64,000 nucleotides of DNA, taken from NCBI GenBank assembly GCA_003956705.1, contig QZCP01000434.1, positions 66,484 to 130,483 on the forward strand, given 5' to 3'. Numbering within the stretch: position 1 is the first letter of the stretch; every line of letters begins with the position of its first letter. Of this stretch, positions 12,403 to 26,100 are shown piece after piece. The notes beneath the pieces are model-generated. The model made no database searches. It saw only the letters and a program-made list of their open reading frames with translations, and was not told the origin of the DNA. Source of the DNA: Brevipalpus yothersi (lineage: Eukaryota > Arthropoda > Arachnida > Trombidiformes > Tenuipalpidae). Both the position numbers and the translations under genes were made by a program.

Positions 12403-12961
12403 CTTAATTTTTACCCCCAAGTTATGAAGCAAAGGAAATGGAATGATACAATACTCTCACTAATTGATTCTCTTCAAGAACATTACCATAGAGTTGCGTA
12501 TAAGCTGAAAATCAGGGAGCTAATCTTGATAAATTCACACCTTGATTAGGTGTGAATCGCTCAATCATCATGATAAGAGTGCTGTCAAAGTCTCTTTATT
12601 TTATAGCAGCTCATTTTGTCTCTGCTGAAAAAAGCAAGAAATCGATCAAATGTTTCGAGCTCGGTATTTTTCTTTCTCAGAATGGGAATATTACAATCAA
12701 AATCGATTCATCTATATCTTACACCATAATTTGGATCATCTCTTAAAGATTGCAATTGCCCCATGACAATTTAGCCACTAGACCTTCCCAAAATATACCA
12801 GGAAGTAATTTACAGAATACCTTATGCAAGGGTCTAATTTCAAGTAGTATTTCTCCAAAGAGTAAAAGTTCTTTGGACCATCAATTAAAATTCATCATCA
12901 TTCCTAGCAAGCAGAGCCAGGGGAGTGATTGTAGTCAACAGAATTGTTGGATTGATTTATT
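12403..12961. other. Short intergenic spacer between eIF2B delta and GGH
   Basis: About 560 bp with no coding evidence. It must hold the eIF2B delta transcript end and the GGH promoter. A minus-strand AATAAA sits right after the eIF2B delta stop and another lies at 12600-12595. Confidence 0.6.
12956..12961 (-). terminator. Candidate poly(A) signal touching the eIF2B delta stop codon
   Basis: On the minus strand the stop TGA (12964-12962) is followed immediately by AATAAA (12961-12956). If used, the 3' UTR would be only a few tens of bases. The second hexamer at 12600-12595 is the conventional alternative. Confidence 0.45.
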
Positions 12962-14642
12962 TCAAAACCTTCCATAGTTTTTACGGATTACAGCAGAAAC
13001 TGAGCTGCAAGGTAGAAAACCTTTCTCGGTGATAACTAGGCTGATTAAACTAGGAGGTGTGAAATCATAAAAGTAATTCCAAATATCAAGATGAAGTTTC
13101 TTTTCCGGTCCTCTACTCGTCTTATCTTTAGGAGTGGAAGCCTTCGTGGCAACAACAGAAGGTTTACTGTCTTCAATGGTGTTCATGAACTGTTCGAGCT
13201 TCGATTTCTCTGGATCAATATTCACAAAAAAGTCTTCTTTTGGACCTGAAATTCCCATGTGAGCAAACAATTAGTTGAGAAAAAAACGATTAATAAATGC
13301 GATTCTCACCTTCTTCATTAAACACAAAGGAATCGATATGAGCTTTTTCGGAAAAGTTCAGAGTCTCACAGCAAACTGAGATTGGTACATTAAATGCTTG
13401 GGAGACTAGTGCAATTTGAGATGTTCCTAGTGATGCCATCACATACCCATTGGCAAGAACTGCATGAGCTCCAATTACAACCTTTGTCACCTAAGAACGG
13501 ATAACAATAGTTTCATGATTGATGGGAAAATCAGGAAAGGTTTACACTTACCTCCTTCATAACATAGGCTATTGCATTGATAGGCGTATAGGTGACTGGG
13601 ATTTTTTGGGAAACTAAATATTCAATTAAAGGTCTACCCAAAGACCTTGGCCGAGAGTCGACAACGATTACTCGAAATTTTTTCCCATCACTGTGAGCTT
13701 TCATCAATAAATTGCGAACCAGAAGTGAATCGCCATAGGTTAGAATCACTTCTGAATCTGAGATTTTTGATGCCCCATCGCGCACAATTGCTTTCATGGC
13801 AAGTTGATACTCGGACAGATATTTTTCAATTAACTGATCGACAAATTCTCTACACTGCATTTCTGATTGGTTGGATGGAATCTTAGTAGAGTTAGTTTTT
13901 AAATATCGAATAGCATTGGTCATGCTAACAGAAAGTTGACGACATTGTTCTAAAAAGCGAACAGAAGCATCTAGATTCGATTGAAATGTGTGCATAAAAT
14001 CTTTACGCGCTGGTATGTCCAGATCTTTTACCATACTTTTGAAGGCAACCAACATCGCTATACATCTTTTCGCTGAGCCTCTTATGATCCCTTGATTCAT
14101 TTGAAGACCCACTTTGAGCACCATCGGATGCAAAACAATCTTCTTATTCTCATAATACTGGATTATTGTTTCAAAATTTTCCATAGAGGATTCCTAGAAT
14201 ACCAAGTAAAAAAGTTAGTGAATCTAAGATTTCTCAGCACAATGAAGATATCTTACCAATCTCTCAAGCTTACTTGCTCGCACTTTACTGGTGGGAGTTT
14301 GATTATCAAGTTTAGATCTACAAAGAAAATGATGGAAATGAGATTAGAAAATTTGAATCAAGTATTGCATCATCAAAAACAATTTAAATTATAACTCTGA
14401 TCAACTCACCCATCACCATCAGGTTGAGGCTTAGATATGGCATCTTTTTTGACACTTAAATTTTTAATTGGATCACCAGATGATGATGATGATTTATTTG
14501 TGGCTACTTTTGATTCACTTGGTGATCCAACAACCGGTAAACCTTTTTTCTCTAATTTCGCTTTGGCAAGCTCTTGACGTTCTTTTCGGGTCAATTTTAC
14601 TTTATTCTCTTTTCCTTCACTGGGAGGCTTCTTGGTAGACAT
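12962..14642 (-). CDS. EIF2B4: Translation initiation factor eIF2B, delta subunit
   Basis: Five exons join in frame: 14642-14410, 14317-14257, 14193-13552, 13490-13310 and 13245-12962, giving 466 residues. All donors are GTRAG-type and all acceptors end in AG. Residues 1-98 form a charged, Lys- and Ser-rich N-terminal arm, as in the family. The rest is the eIF2B alpha/beta/delta Rossmann-like regulatory domain: HPMVLKVGLQ, QCRQLSVSMTNAI, VILTYGDSLLV, FRVIVVDSRP, VVIGAHAVLANG, then DFTPPSLISLVITE near the end. These track human eIF2B4 closely. The protein is a subunit of the decameric nucleotide exchange factor for eIF2, the target of the integrated stress response, in the cytoplasm. The protein is somewhat shorter than the human one (about 523), all in the N-terminal arm. 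It shares a divergent promoter with DPM1. Confidence 0.94.
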
Positions 14643-15009
14643 ACTGATGATTATATAGTGAAAAATAAACACACAAAATTCAAATTCAACAAGCGAAAAT
14701 ATGGAAAATTCAAGAAGTTAAAGTATTCACGACAATCCAATCAACATGTGCAAAAAAATTGATTTTCTGTGTTGATAAACATTGAAAACTTTGAACTTCC
14801 GAGAAATGATTCCCTCAAGAGGACGTTACTTTCGACGTAAAAAACACATGAGATAGTTCAGCCATCTCTTGAAAATACTAGACTTTTCTCGGAACTTTTT
14901 TTCAGATGAAAAAAGTGTACACACAACATGAGTTGATGATCAAAATTAATTAATTAATATTATCATTGTTAATGTGTTATTGGACAGTTTGTTGAATTTG
15001 TATGGAATC
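14643..15009. promoter_or_regulatory. Divergent promoter between EIF2B4 and DPM1
   Basis: The start codons of EIF2B4 (minus) and DPM1 (plus) are 367 bp apart and point away from each other, so both promoters and 5' UTRs must fit here unless upstream noncoding exons exist. An AT-rich TTAATTAATTAATA stretch lies at about 14947-14960. I see no clear TATA box at either start. Confidence 0.6.
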
Positions 15010-15855
15010 ATGGCCGACTTCTACTCTATTTTGTTACCAACTTATAATGAGAGAGAAAATTTACCACTAATCATATGGCTGACGGTCAAGTATATGGATG
15101 AATGGTAAGATAAACAGTTTGCCGGCTTACGTTCAAGTGTATTGGTGTGTTGATATGTATTGACGCGTTGATTTTCCTTCTCATTCGACTATGTTAACAG
15201 TGATTACAAGTACGAGATAATCGTGATTGATGATGGCTCACCTGATGGTACACTTGATGTGGCCAAAGAATTGCAAAAAATTTATGGTAAAGACAAAATT
15301 ATATTGGCTCCGAGAGCAAGTAAACTTGGGCTTGGGACGGCATATGTTCATGGTTTAACTCATGCTAAAGGGAATTTTATCATTATTATGGATGCCGATT
15401 TGTCCCATCATCCTAAATTCATTCCACAATTCATCGAAAAACAAAGGGAACATGATTATGATATTGTCAGTGGCAGTCGATATGAAGGAGATGGTGGAGT
15501 GTATGGTTGGAATTTGAAAAGAAAAATCATATCAACTGGGGCCAATTATTTAACTCAAATTTTACTTACTCCTGGTGTTTCTGATATCACTGGAAGCTTC
15601 AGGTTGTATAAGGCCAAGGTCTTAGCTCGACTGGTAGCTAATTGTCAATCTAAAGGCTACGTATTTCAGATGGAGATGATAGTCAGAGCCAGACACTATG
15701 GCTACAAAGTAGCCGCAGTACCGATCACTTTTGTTGATAGATTTTATGGAGAATCTAAACTAGGTGCAAATGAGATAATTCAATTTGCAACTGGGCTCTT
15801 GAAATTGTTTGTGTCTCAAGCCTGGTGGTCCAATACATCTGATCAAGTTTCTTAA
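15010..15855 (+). CDS. DPM1: Dolichol-phosphate mannosyltransferase catalytic subunit
   Basis: Two exons, 15010-15104 and 15201-15855, join in phase 2 across a 96-bp intron (GTAAGA...TAACAG), giving 249 residues; human DPM1 has 260. The GT-2 glycosyltransferase fold is evident: LLPTYNERENL near residues 8-18, VIDDGSPDGT (40-49), the metal-binding DAD (96-98) in MDADLSHHP, GSRY, and FYGESKLG near the end. It transfers mannose from GDP-mannose to dolichol phosphate on the cytosolic face of the ER, supplying N-glycosylation, GPI anchors and O-/C-mannosylation. There is no C-terminal membrane anchor, so it is the DPM1 type that needs DPM2/DPM3-like partners rather than the yeast single-subunit type. 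An AATAAA lies at 16199-16204. Confidence 0.95.
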
Positions 15856-16198
15856 GCATGTACAGATCAGTAAAACAGAATATTCATGTATCTCCGACTT
15901 TTCATTAATTTATGAGCTTAATGATCGCCTTTTCCGCATTGTTTGATAGAGATATCTTATCGTTCATACAAGTCATAAAATCATGTCCGAAGCTGAGAAG
16001 ATGTACAATCTTAATGCTGGAGCCTGAGTTGATTTCTTGCTGTCTGGGTGTTTAAATTCCTTTGAACCATGTGAAATTTTTATTTTTCTATGTTTATGTG
16101 ATAAATTACCATCTTATCATAAATTTGCAAAGAGCAGCAGAAGATGGAGAGCGAAGATCTTTCTTGATCACAGCAGCATCCTGTTGAACCTAGTTGTT

Positions 16199-16204
16199 AA
16201 TAAA
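16199..16204 (+). terminator. Candidate poly(A) signal of DPM1
   Basis: AATAAA about 345 bases downstream of the DPM1 stop codon. Confidence 0.5.
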
Positions 16205-18474
16205 ATATTCTTCTACACTGAAGATGTCTTAAGAAGGAGCACAATTCAATGTATGAAATCTTCGAAATTCATAATCCAGATATCTATCCACTCACTGTTC
16301 CATTGATCATTTTCCACACATCGATCGATAGCTATCTCTCTTATACACCTGAGACAATTAAAATTAACCTCAAAATCAACCAGAAAAATCAATCAAACAA
16401 TCGAAACCAAAGATCTACTGACAACGCGGTCTCAGTAGGGCTAATGATCGAAAAAATTTTTTTCGAATAGTCTTTCGACCTGACTCCCTTATATACATGT
16501 AAGTTGACCAAAAGTTCTTTCTCACTTTGCTCACTCAGTTGGACTCAAACTTTTGGTGGATCTAGACCGAAAACTGTACCTTCATTGCAAAAAAGTATAA
16601 TACATGTAATAATAATTCCAAACGGTTTTAACTTCCAAATTTCCAGGCCTAAAGGTAGTCTAATTGCGGGAAAAAACGAGAAAGAGAAGAAAAGGTTTTT
16701 GAGAAGCCTTCAAGAAGGATAAAGAAAGATCCATACGAGGCGACATTGGTTTATTTAGAGGAATTATCTTTCTCAGGAGAGATGGAAAAGGAGTGAAAAG
16801 AAAAATATAATAAAACATCTAACAGAACGAAAATTTTTTCTCAGGAAGAACATAATTTGCTTTTTTTGCAATTTAGAAGAATAAAAAAATTTATCCAAAT
16901 TTAAATTTATTCAAGAATCTTGATATCCCGAGCCGCAAGAACAGTAAAAAGAGAGAGAAAGAGATCTGATGAGCCGGAGAGTTTCGATTAAAAAAGTGAA
17001 GAAAGACAAGAAAATTCCAGACGAAACTCATAAGACTAGGATCCGTGAACAGCGATCAAGATCAGCGTGAAATGAATACAGAGACAGTATAGAATGGGAA
17101 GTCGGTATCACCAACTGGATTCGTTTCCATAGCACAATTCAATTGGATTGCATCATGATCTTTTGTCTGATCGAGAAAACTTTCTAATGTAAAGGACAGT
17201 ACTCAAGAAACAATCCATCATTTTCTATCCATTTCCTCAAGATCGAGAGGCCTAATGATTCCACCTCAAACGTCATCCGGAATGTGTACATTTTTTTATA
17301 TCTTTGTATTCGAAGACCATGACGATGACCATTGCCTGGCCAGTGTTGTAGGTGGACATAAAAAGAGGGAGACAAATGTCATTTCAGTGTGAGATATACA
17401 CAGTGAAGACTATCGATCTCTTCTGTATGGCGACCCTGACCATTGAAGAGTTCGAGAAAAAGAGAGAGAAAGAGAAAGAGAGAGAGAGAGGGGGGGAAGT
17501 AAGACTTTCTCAGGGAACAAATCGAATACTTCTCACCATTATCAAGGCTTCGTATATTTATGGTCACATGCATGGAATAGTTCAGATTCTCTATACTCAA
17601 TTATATGGACTTATATACAGTCGATAAGCGCCATCTCCAACATTTTGATCTGATCATGATATCGATCGACTCAAGTAGCCTACCAAAATTCGATGGTCTC
17701 GAACACACAATTCATATCCACTGTCTTACTTATTTCACTTGCCTCTGAGCACACTGTATACACAAACCACTGTACAGTGTGTGTGGCGGTAGAACATTTT
17801 GCCATTCCCTGTCCTTAGAACACCGATACCGACCAAATCATTACAGATAACTACCAATATTACTACTACTAGTTCCTGGAAAATTTTTCAATTTCTTTTC
17901 TGCTTCGCATGTGTTTTAATCGATATTATTTGTGAACAGGACACCATCGAATGATATATTCAAGTTCAATTGTTACAGTGATTTGAGAGTATTCGGAAAA
18001 GATGCCTTCATTAAATGTGAAACATTACTGTTTCTCATCGGATTGTCCGTGATTGATGTGACAATATTTGTATCATCGACATTCCAAGAGGGGGAGAGAC
18101 CTGATTCTAGAACGGAATACAGACCATTGCCAGAATATTGGATCGAAAATTCGATTGACATTGGAAACATTCATGTGGTGAAGACGTGGGCCTTGTTATT
18201 TTGTGATATAAAAACATATAAAATTCCTTTTTTTTTGGATATTCCAAAATCCATCGATTCAGATGCCAAAGTAATATTTTCAGTGATTTTTTTTTCGCTT
18301 CTAGTCTGCTCTCCATCAATCATCAAGCATTGCCACCATTTCTCCAGCAAAACATTCATTGTAATCATCCATACAAGTAGCTGAAAGCCTCATATTTAAT
18401 AATTTGTAAAATATTTGTGTACCTTGAAGTGAAACGAGGAGAGAGAAAAAAGAAAATTGTGTGTATTCAGCAAA
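16205..18474. other. Intergenic region / upstream flank of the BRSK gene
   Basis: No protein-like reading frame with an ATG. The longest frame (17932-18384) lacks an ATG start and any family resemblance. Immediately before the BRSK start codon the sequence reads GTGTATTCAG|CAAAATG, which looks like a 3' splice site. A 5' noncoding exon may therefore lie in this interval. Confidence 0.5.
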
Positions 18475-18580
18475 ATGTCTTCAACCAGAGAAGTGAACAG
18501 CCAACAGGAACGAGATCTACATCATTACCAATATGTTGGACCATACCGATTGGAGAGAACATTGGGTAAAGGTCAAACAG
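18475..18580 (+). CDS. sff: BRSK exon 1 (start and glycine-rich loop)
   Basis: Encodes residues 1-35 plus one base: an N-terminal leader then YRLERTLGKGQT, the first half of the ATP-binding glycine loop. It ends at a GTAATC donor, and the intron interrupts the loop at Gly36. Confidence 0.9.
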
Positions 18581-18906
18581 GTAATCATTAAACCTAATTA
18601 TTTCTTATTGCACACACACACATTTGCATAGTGAAAAAAAGATTCCGTTCATGAGAGAACATTTTGGAAGACAGAGAGTTACTATTCGCTGTCTATTTTC
18701 TTTTTTTCGTGATCTACTTGATGTAAGAGTCTCTCCCAGTGAATGTACATGTTATTCTCTTTTTTATTCTGTCACTTTTTATCACACAATTTTTTTTATA
18801 TTCTTCATCATCAGTCTCGTTGATGCTATCAACTATCAAATAATCGAATTATATACCCTTCAGGCAGATGGAAAAATATGGAGACATCGCATAATATATT
18901 TCCACA

Positions 18907-18951
<45 letters not shown>

Positions 18952-20201
18952 TGAATATTTTCCACACCCACTCTTAAGGTTTTACTTTATTCTCACACAA
19001 AATTACTATTTCGTGCTTGTCTCTATTATTGTCATCTGACTCAAGATTTTTTTTTCCTCTCTCTTTTTCCACCTCTTTCACACATGTACATACTTTTGCA
19101 AATCCATCTCTTGACAGGTCTTTGAGGTTCATCTATTGAATTTTCTTTCAGTCCATTTTATAACACATTTATACACACACACAAAGAACAAGAATGTGTC
19201 GTCTAGAATCATCCTTTCATATTTTATACTATCTTATCATGCGCTTTGAAAGTATTCCAAGAATTCATTCATTCATCGACTTGCAAGAATCATCTTAGAT
19301 GTTATATATATATGAGGGAGAGAGAAAAAAATTTTGATGGTTCTCATCCTTTTACCCTCGTTTGCTCAACTTATGTGATATGAATTTGAGAACCTTTCCT
19401 CATTCGTTGTGATTTCCAATAGAGGAAGGAAGAAGAAGCCAAGAATGAGCTGAGAGAGAATATCAGTAGTAAAATTCTTGATTCTGTTGCCGGTTGAATT
19501 TTGAATGAAATAGCTGCCCATCTCAAATTCTCAGAGAAGATTCAAGAGTGGAGAGATGGTGATAGAGTAATCATGTGGGATGGGAATATATTGGAAATTT
19601 TGAGCAAATAGTTCTACAAGAATATTTGAAGATTTGCGATGAATTTTCATGGTTTACTTGAGGAGAGTAAAGTGAGGAAAAAAGTTCCACCAAGATGAGA
19701 AATTCCAAGTGAAAAATGCATCCTCAAATTTTCTCCCAGATCTAGTAGTGAAATACTGAATATATCCTAGCAGCCAGATAGATTCCTCGAGATTTATTCT
19801 GATAAAAATGGAAAAAATATATGGACATTTGAGAGAAACATCATGATCGCTACCATATACAATCATCCAAAGCATAACTACTCTACATCAAAATCTTCTC
19901 GCTGTACTTCTAGCCACATGATTAGGAATATGGATCGAATTTACAAATTAGAAATGAGATCAAAATTTTTTTTCCACCCATGTTTCCGTCATCTCACACA
20001 AATACTATGTCATGAAGCTTTTAAAAATTATTCTTCTTTCTCTCTCAATTCTTCTTTCTATCTTTACCACTTTGAACCATCACTCAAAAACAGCAGTTGT
20101 CCAACCATTTAACCACCAAAACCACTTTGAATGTAACCAAAGGAGTACTACAGAAAATCGCATGCAAGAATCCATTTAGATTCACAGTTACTCATTTCTG
20201 G

Positions 20202-20242
<41 letters not shown>

Positions 20243-21707
20243 ATTCTTTCTCTTTCATCTTGTTCACCAAGCAAACTAACTCACACCTTTCCAGTATATA
20301 TACGTGCTTACATGGTAATATGGAACACGAAATAGTGTCCACCACAAAATATGTGTCCATTTGATCATAATAATGGCTCAACCATTGCCATTCTTATCTT
20401 CTTTTCGTATCATTCTCACCTGGACCATTGAATACATAAGTTTGATCTGATGGCCTTATTTTGTCTTTTCTCTCAATCTTATGAGTTTCCAGTGTCCCAA
20501 TATTATTCCATTTACTATCTGATTCTTTCTACTTTCTACACAATATCCACATAGATATTAAAGTAGATGTATGTATTTTCTTCTTCTTGCATGTATGCAC
20601 CTTACCTTGGAGGCTAAGCATCTTGGACGATATGAAGAATACTTTCCATTATCATGGTTGAGCTGGCTATATGTGTGAGGTGTCAATTATCTATCTCAGA
20701 AGAGACAGTAACATGGAGACATGAGGATTCATTTTGGATCATGTGTGCAGATAAAGAGATGAGGGAAAAATATGTATTCTTTCCTCCACATACACACACA
20801 CCTTTATCTGAAAATAGGATATATATATATATATATATTTTCCCTCATTCACTTTGAAGATGATGATTGTGACAGAGATCGTGAATGAAGAGGAAGAGGA
20901 GCAAAAGATATTCTCTGGTGCTGAAGGAATAACAAAAATAGCTATATAAGAGATGAAAATGAGAATGATCCATCAGCATCATCATTCGAATTTTATAGTC
21001 TATCACATGAGTGCATCTTGTTACCATCTCGATGCTCACATTTTCACTATACTATTCTTCTCACTAGTTACCATAACGAAATGGAGAGAGAGAGAGAAAC
21101 CACCGAAAAAGCTAGACGATTCTGGCCCACGTAGACTTGTATGATGTTCGTTATTCCGCATGAGCATTGTTATAAGTTAGAGAGTAGAAGTGTGTATATA
21201 TGTGTGTAAGAGAGGAAGAAAGAAAGAGAGAGAACGTCTAAAAGTAGAATATATTCAAGGAGTATCATGGGAGATGAAGAATACTCTGTTGGGTTTTTCT
21301 ATTGATCAGGATCGAACATATATATACAAGCACATACACTTCATTCTCTCTCTCTCTTTTTCTCCTTCTTCTCATGCTCAACCTTCTTATTGAAATTGCA
21401 TTCATCAGTTAAGAATACTATTATGTTTTCTCTATTGAATTGGACGAATTTTTATCGTTAAGTGATTTCATTAGTAATACAGTAGTGTTTTTTCTCAGTA
21501 CCCTCTTGATTTGCTTGCGACACAATTGATATCATGTCCTAAAATCATGCACCACAAATTTGTCTGTGTGTATATGTTCAATATAATACATGTATAATAT
21601 TCTAGACCAGGGTAGATAGCATGAGCATGTTCATATTTTCACATCGATAATTCTGGAAAGAAATAAAGTTACAACAGCTCAGCATCAAGCTACTAGCTAG
21701 AGTCAGT

Positions 21708-21778
<71 letters not shown>

Positions 21779-23048
21779 ATGCGTACATGAGGAACAATTT
21801 TTAGAAAAAGATGTTGTGAGAAGTGATAAAGTGAGAATATGAAGCAAAGCGTGTCTTATGGAGCAACTCCTTTTGGACGTTACGTTACGTCACCATGCTT
21901 CTTTTCTTATTCCTTTACCAGATTATTCTTCCAGATTATTCCCTCTAGTAGTTTACTGTATATATTAATGTATGCGTATGTATGTGTGTGACATTGGACT
22001 CATAGATTATTGTATTCAAGCGTTAAAAAACGTATCAAAATATATGATAAAAGATGGAAAATAACTGAATACTCACGTCTTGCATGCAAACAGGAGTACC
22101 CTAAATGATTAGGTTTCTTTTTCTATTCAGCATTCTCTATGCTCCTCAGTGTGCACCCTTAGCCTTGAACGAATTACAGTGTCAATTTATTCTTATTCCA
22201 TTAGCATCATACCAGGAATGATGTTGCTGATGGTGATAGCGATGATAAAAAAGCTGACTTAAGATCAAAGTCAGCATCACTTTTGCCAACGATAATGATG
22301 AGAGACTGATTGACTAATGGCTGAGATATTTTTACTTCACTCAGCATTCTTTGTCATTCTTTATTGTTTCACCTCTCTTTCCAGCTCTCTCCAGTTCTGA
22401 TGATGGATATATAATTTATTTGTCTTGAGCTAAATATTCTATACTTCATAAAATGAACAGGGGAGAATATTGTTCTAAAATTATAATATCGACAAGTTTT
22501 TCATCTTTTTCACTTAGAAGAGCTCTCATAGCCATGGCAACAGAGACTTCATAAACTTCTTATCATTATTATTATTCCTTATAATGATGTCGACATTTTG
22601 ATATGAAATTGACTTTCACACCATGATATACAACATATACACACAAACACACATGGGGCAACATATTATACTGGTCATGTTACACCATCAAAATCATGAT
22701 CGAGATTCCATTCCGTATGAATAGAATCATGAAGCAATCTGATCAATAGCAAGGAAATCAACTCGATTCTTTTATGGAATATTCTCTCAGAGGAAATATC
22801 TTTTTTTCGGGATAGAATTTGCGAAGAAAAAAAGGACTCTATGCAACTTATGCAGTAATCCTAGTATTTGTCTCATCTTTTTTTTGAGGAATTACTTTTT
22901 TCTGGTTGATGATCACTTTATCTGAGCTTATCAACTTGTGATTAGCTTTGAATCAGCCAGCATTCTACACTCACTCTATCTCTCTGAACTGATGAAGGAA
23001 GCTCAAAATGAAAGTAGATCAAATTCAGATAGATTTTGGGTGAGATTT

Positions 23049-23125
<77 letters not shown>

Positions 23126-26100
23126 TTCTTTCTTTCACTCTTTCTCTTCAACTACATGTATGTGGGAGAGAGAGAAAAAAAGATCCACCTTCTTTCCTCT
23201 CTCTAATCTGTGTGAATATCTGGGTGGAACATGAACAATGAATGAGTAAAATGAGTTGATTAATTTTCTATCAGAAATAATCTAATACAAAGTATTCCCA
23301 TTGGCGGTGTGTGCTTACAATCGGCTTTTCAAATAAATAAATCATTGATTAAGATTTAGTCTCATCATTCTAATCTTCTTCTTTTTTCTTCTCTCTCTCT
23401 TTCTCATCTCAGGTTTGGTCAAGCTTGGAGTCCATTGCGTGACAGGCAAAAAGGTTGCCGTGAAGATCATAAATCGAGACAAGCTTTCTGAATCTGTTTT
23501 ACAAAAGGTAAAATATATATACATGTATATATGTATTCTTCACTTTATAAATATTTATTTTCTCCTCCTCTCCATCCTATCTATGGTGTGTAACCCTTGA
23601 AAGTATTCTAACATTAGAGGAATTTGATTTGGTATCTCAGGTTCATTCACAATCTTCACATCCATTCTATCTGTATATATACTATTTACTTGAGTAACCA
23701 TGTAATCAGGCATCATCATTGTCCACTTCAGCATAACCCTAGTGAAATGTACAGGAGAGAGAGAGAGACAGGGTCAATATACTTTGTTCAAATAGTAGTG
23801 GATCAAAAATCTGAAGACAAAAGAGAAGAGAATTCACCACAATCACGATACTTTTGTAGAGTTCATCCTATTCTCCTTATTATTATTCGAATTTCCAGAA
23901 TGATCACTGAAACAATCCTCAACGTCAAACATATCTTGCTGTTTCATTTTGAAATGACACTGGGAGTAGCATCATATTGTATTCCAGAAAATACTCAACG
24001 ACAAAACATGCTGGGAAAATCTTTGTGTGTAGATTAGATTCTGGTAAAGAAGCAAGCTCATATACATCCGCCCCCTGTGAATATTCAAGTTTAAGGTTAG
24101 ATAGTTTATCTCTAGATATTCCTCTCTATATGAATGAACTCAGACGCCCAGGGAATATCAACCTCTTTCCAATTCTTCTAAATATAACTGTATGTACACA
24201 AACACACACACAAAGAGCTCTACTTTGAAGCCCATGTCAGGTGAATGGATGACAAATTTTTTGCATGATAAGCTAGTTGCTTAGCTTGGTGGAGAATAAA
24301 ACGTATTCATGTATCTTTTTGTTTTGAGCCTTGTGTGATTTAGGGTCTCTCTCTCTCTCTCTCTCTCTCTTCCATGTCATTTCAGAACTTTTCATCTTTA
24401 AGGAAAAGTATTTCTTTTTCTCCTCCTTCTTCTTGATCTTCTCTTGTATAACGGTAGTTTGCTTCATGAGTGATGATCGAACAGTTTCAACGGCAGTTTC
24501 GAATGACAAGAGAAGTTGAAAATCTGAAAAATGAAGGATATTTTCTTTTCTCTTCTTTCTCTCTCTCTTTTCCTTATGTGAAAAGAAAAGAGAAATTCAG
24601 TTGAGCGGAAAAAATTTCACAAACCATTGGAAAAGCTTCCTCTATCTGGATGTGTGTGTAGATGTGCCTTTCAGAATATATATGAACCGAACACCTTCAG
24701 TTACACGTCGACTTGGATAAGTGAAATAAGGCATGTTAAGTTGAGCAAGCATTTTCAACCAGAGCAAGAAAAAAAGTAACATAATTGATTGTGCCATTTA
24801 GAAATACATTTTATACCTGGCATGCCCAACATCAATCCAGTTGATTTCTCTTTCTTCTCCTTTAAAATTCTGTGCCACTACTTGTTGTGGGTGAAAATTT
24901 TCTCCTACTTTCTGCTGAATAACCAAAAATTTTGACCACGAATATAACTCATAATGTTTATCCAAATAGCATCTTGTGGTCATCAGTTTGAAGTAAACAA
25001 TTTAACGAGATTCATTGAGATTTTTTGAGTAGGAAATTCATTCATAAAATTTGATGAATTTCTCACCAAGATTTCCTTCTCGAATCACGAATTCATCCAT
25101 GGAATAATAATAACAGTTACAGCATATCTGATTTTGGAAGAAATAAAAAGGAAAGAGGAAGAAGTAGATGATGCTGGTGATGAAATGTAAGATGATTGTA
25201 AGTGGTTATAAGGTGTATACCGAGAGCTGCTTGGTAAAAATTGATTCTTCCATCGCAAACTATTCTCATCAATCAAGTATAAAATGAATGTTGGAATATC
25301 ATTCATGATAATGAGGCAACCAATTTTCTGCCTCTCTTTTGCTCATTTTTACGCAAAGTATGTTGAATGAATGCAAATTTTTACTCGTAATTTTCTAGAT
25401 TCTTCAGCATTTTGCTTGCTTATATCTTGTGTTTCACACACTTCCACACGCCATGTGGCTGTAGCCTCATAGGATATCAAACTTTTAACCATACTCATTT
25501 CATCCTAATCATTTTTATTCTCATCTGAGCCCAAATGTTTCATCAAATTTTTCTGATGAACCATACTCAGAGATCTCTAGAAGTAACTTTTACTTTGCGG
25601 TTGGTGGAAACATAATGACGATTCAGCCTTCATTATGTGATTATTTGAACGTTTACTGAACAAAAGGAGAAGAAATACAGTTTGGCTGTTCGAGTTCTCT
25701 AATTCCGATACTTGAATGAATTATCGTCAATTTTTTTCTGTGGTTTTACTCTCTCTCCCCCATTTGTAATAACATCACGCATTCATTCACACACAAACGA
25801 TTGATTGTGCAAATTCATTTGATAACATTCTGGTTGATAGGTTGCAATGCTTTTTTGTTTCTTATTCGATGTGTTCATTATCATGTTTCAGAGGTATATT
25901 AATTTAAGCTCTTAATTTTTCCTTTTTTTGACACAAGACACAGCATGATTTTCTGAACTATGATGAAAATAAGGGGGGTTGTATTGATTAAATGTGTAGT
26001 TTCATTTTAATCATAAATTATCTTCAGAGCGAAGAAAGAAAACTTGCGAATTTCACAACTTTTGGAAAATTTCATGAAATCATGAAGACAGTAGCCTCAG

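Larger units (their letters stand above)
18581..23412 (+). other. BRSK intron 1 (4.8 kb)
   Basis: Runs from GTAATC to CATCTCAG. It contains CT/GA tracts at 18911-18947, 20205-20239, 21711-21774 and 23053-23127. No nested gene is recognisable. Confidence 0.85.

Noticed and set aside
15010..15855. DPM1 judged truncated for lack of a C-terminal membrane anchor
   Set aside because: Animal DPM1 enzymes naturally lack it and rely on DPM3; the length is close to the human protein.
17932..18384. 150-codon plus-strand open frame upstream of BRSK
   Set aside because: It opens with GTG, not ATG, in a eukaryotic context, and I recognise no family. It could hide a 5' exon but is not supported as a gene.
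23624..24037. 137-codon plus-strand open frame in BRSK intron 2
   Set aside because: No ATG at its listed start that fits an exon, no homology, and composition like the surrounding intron.
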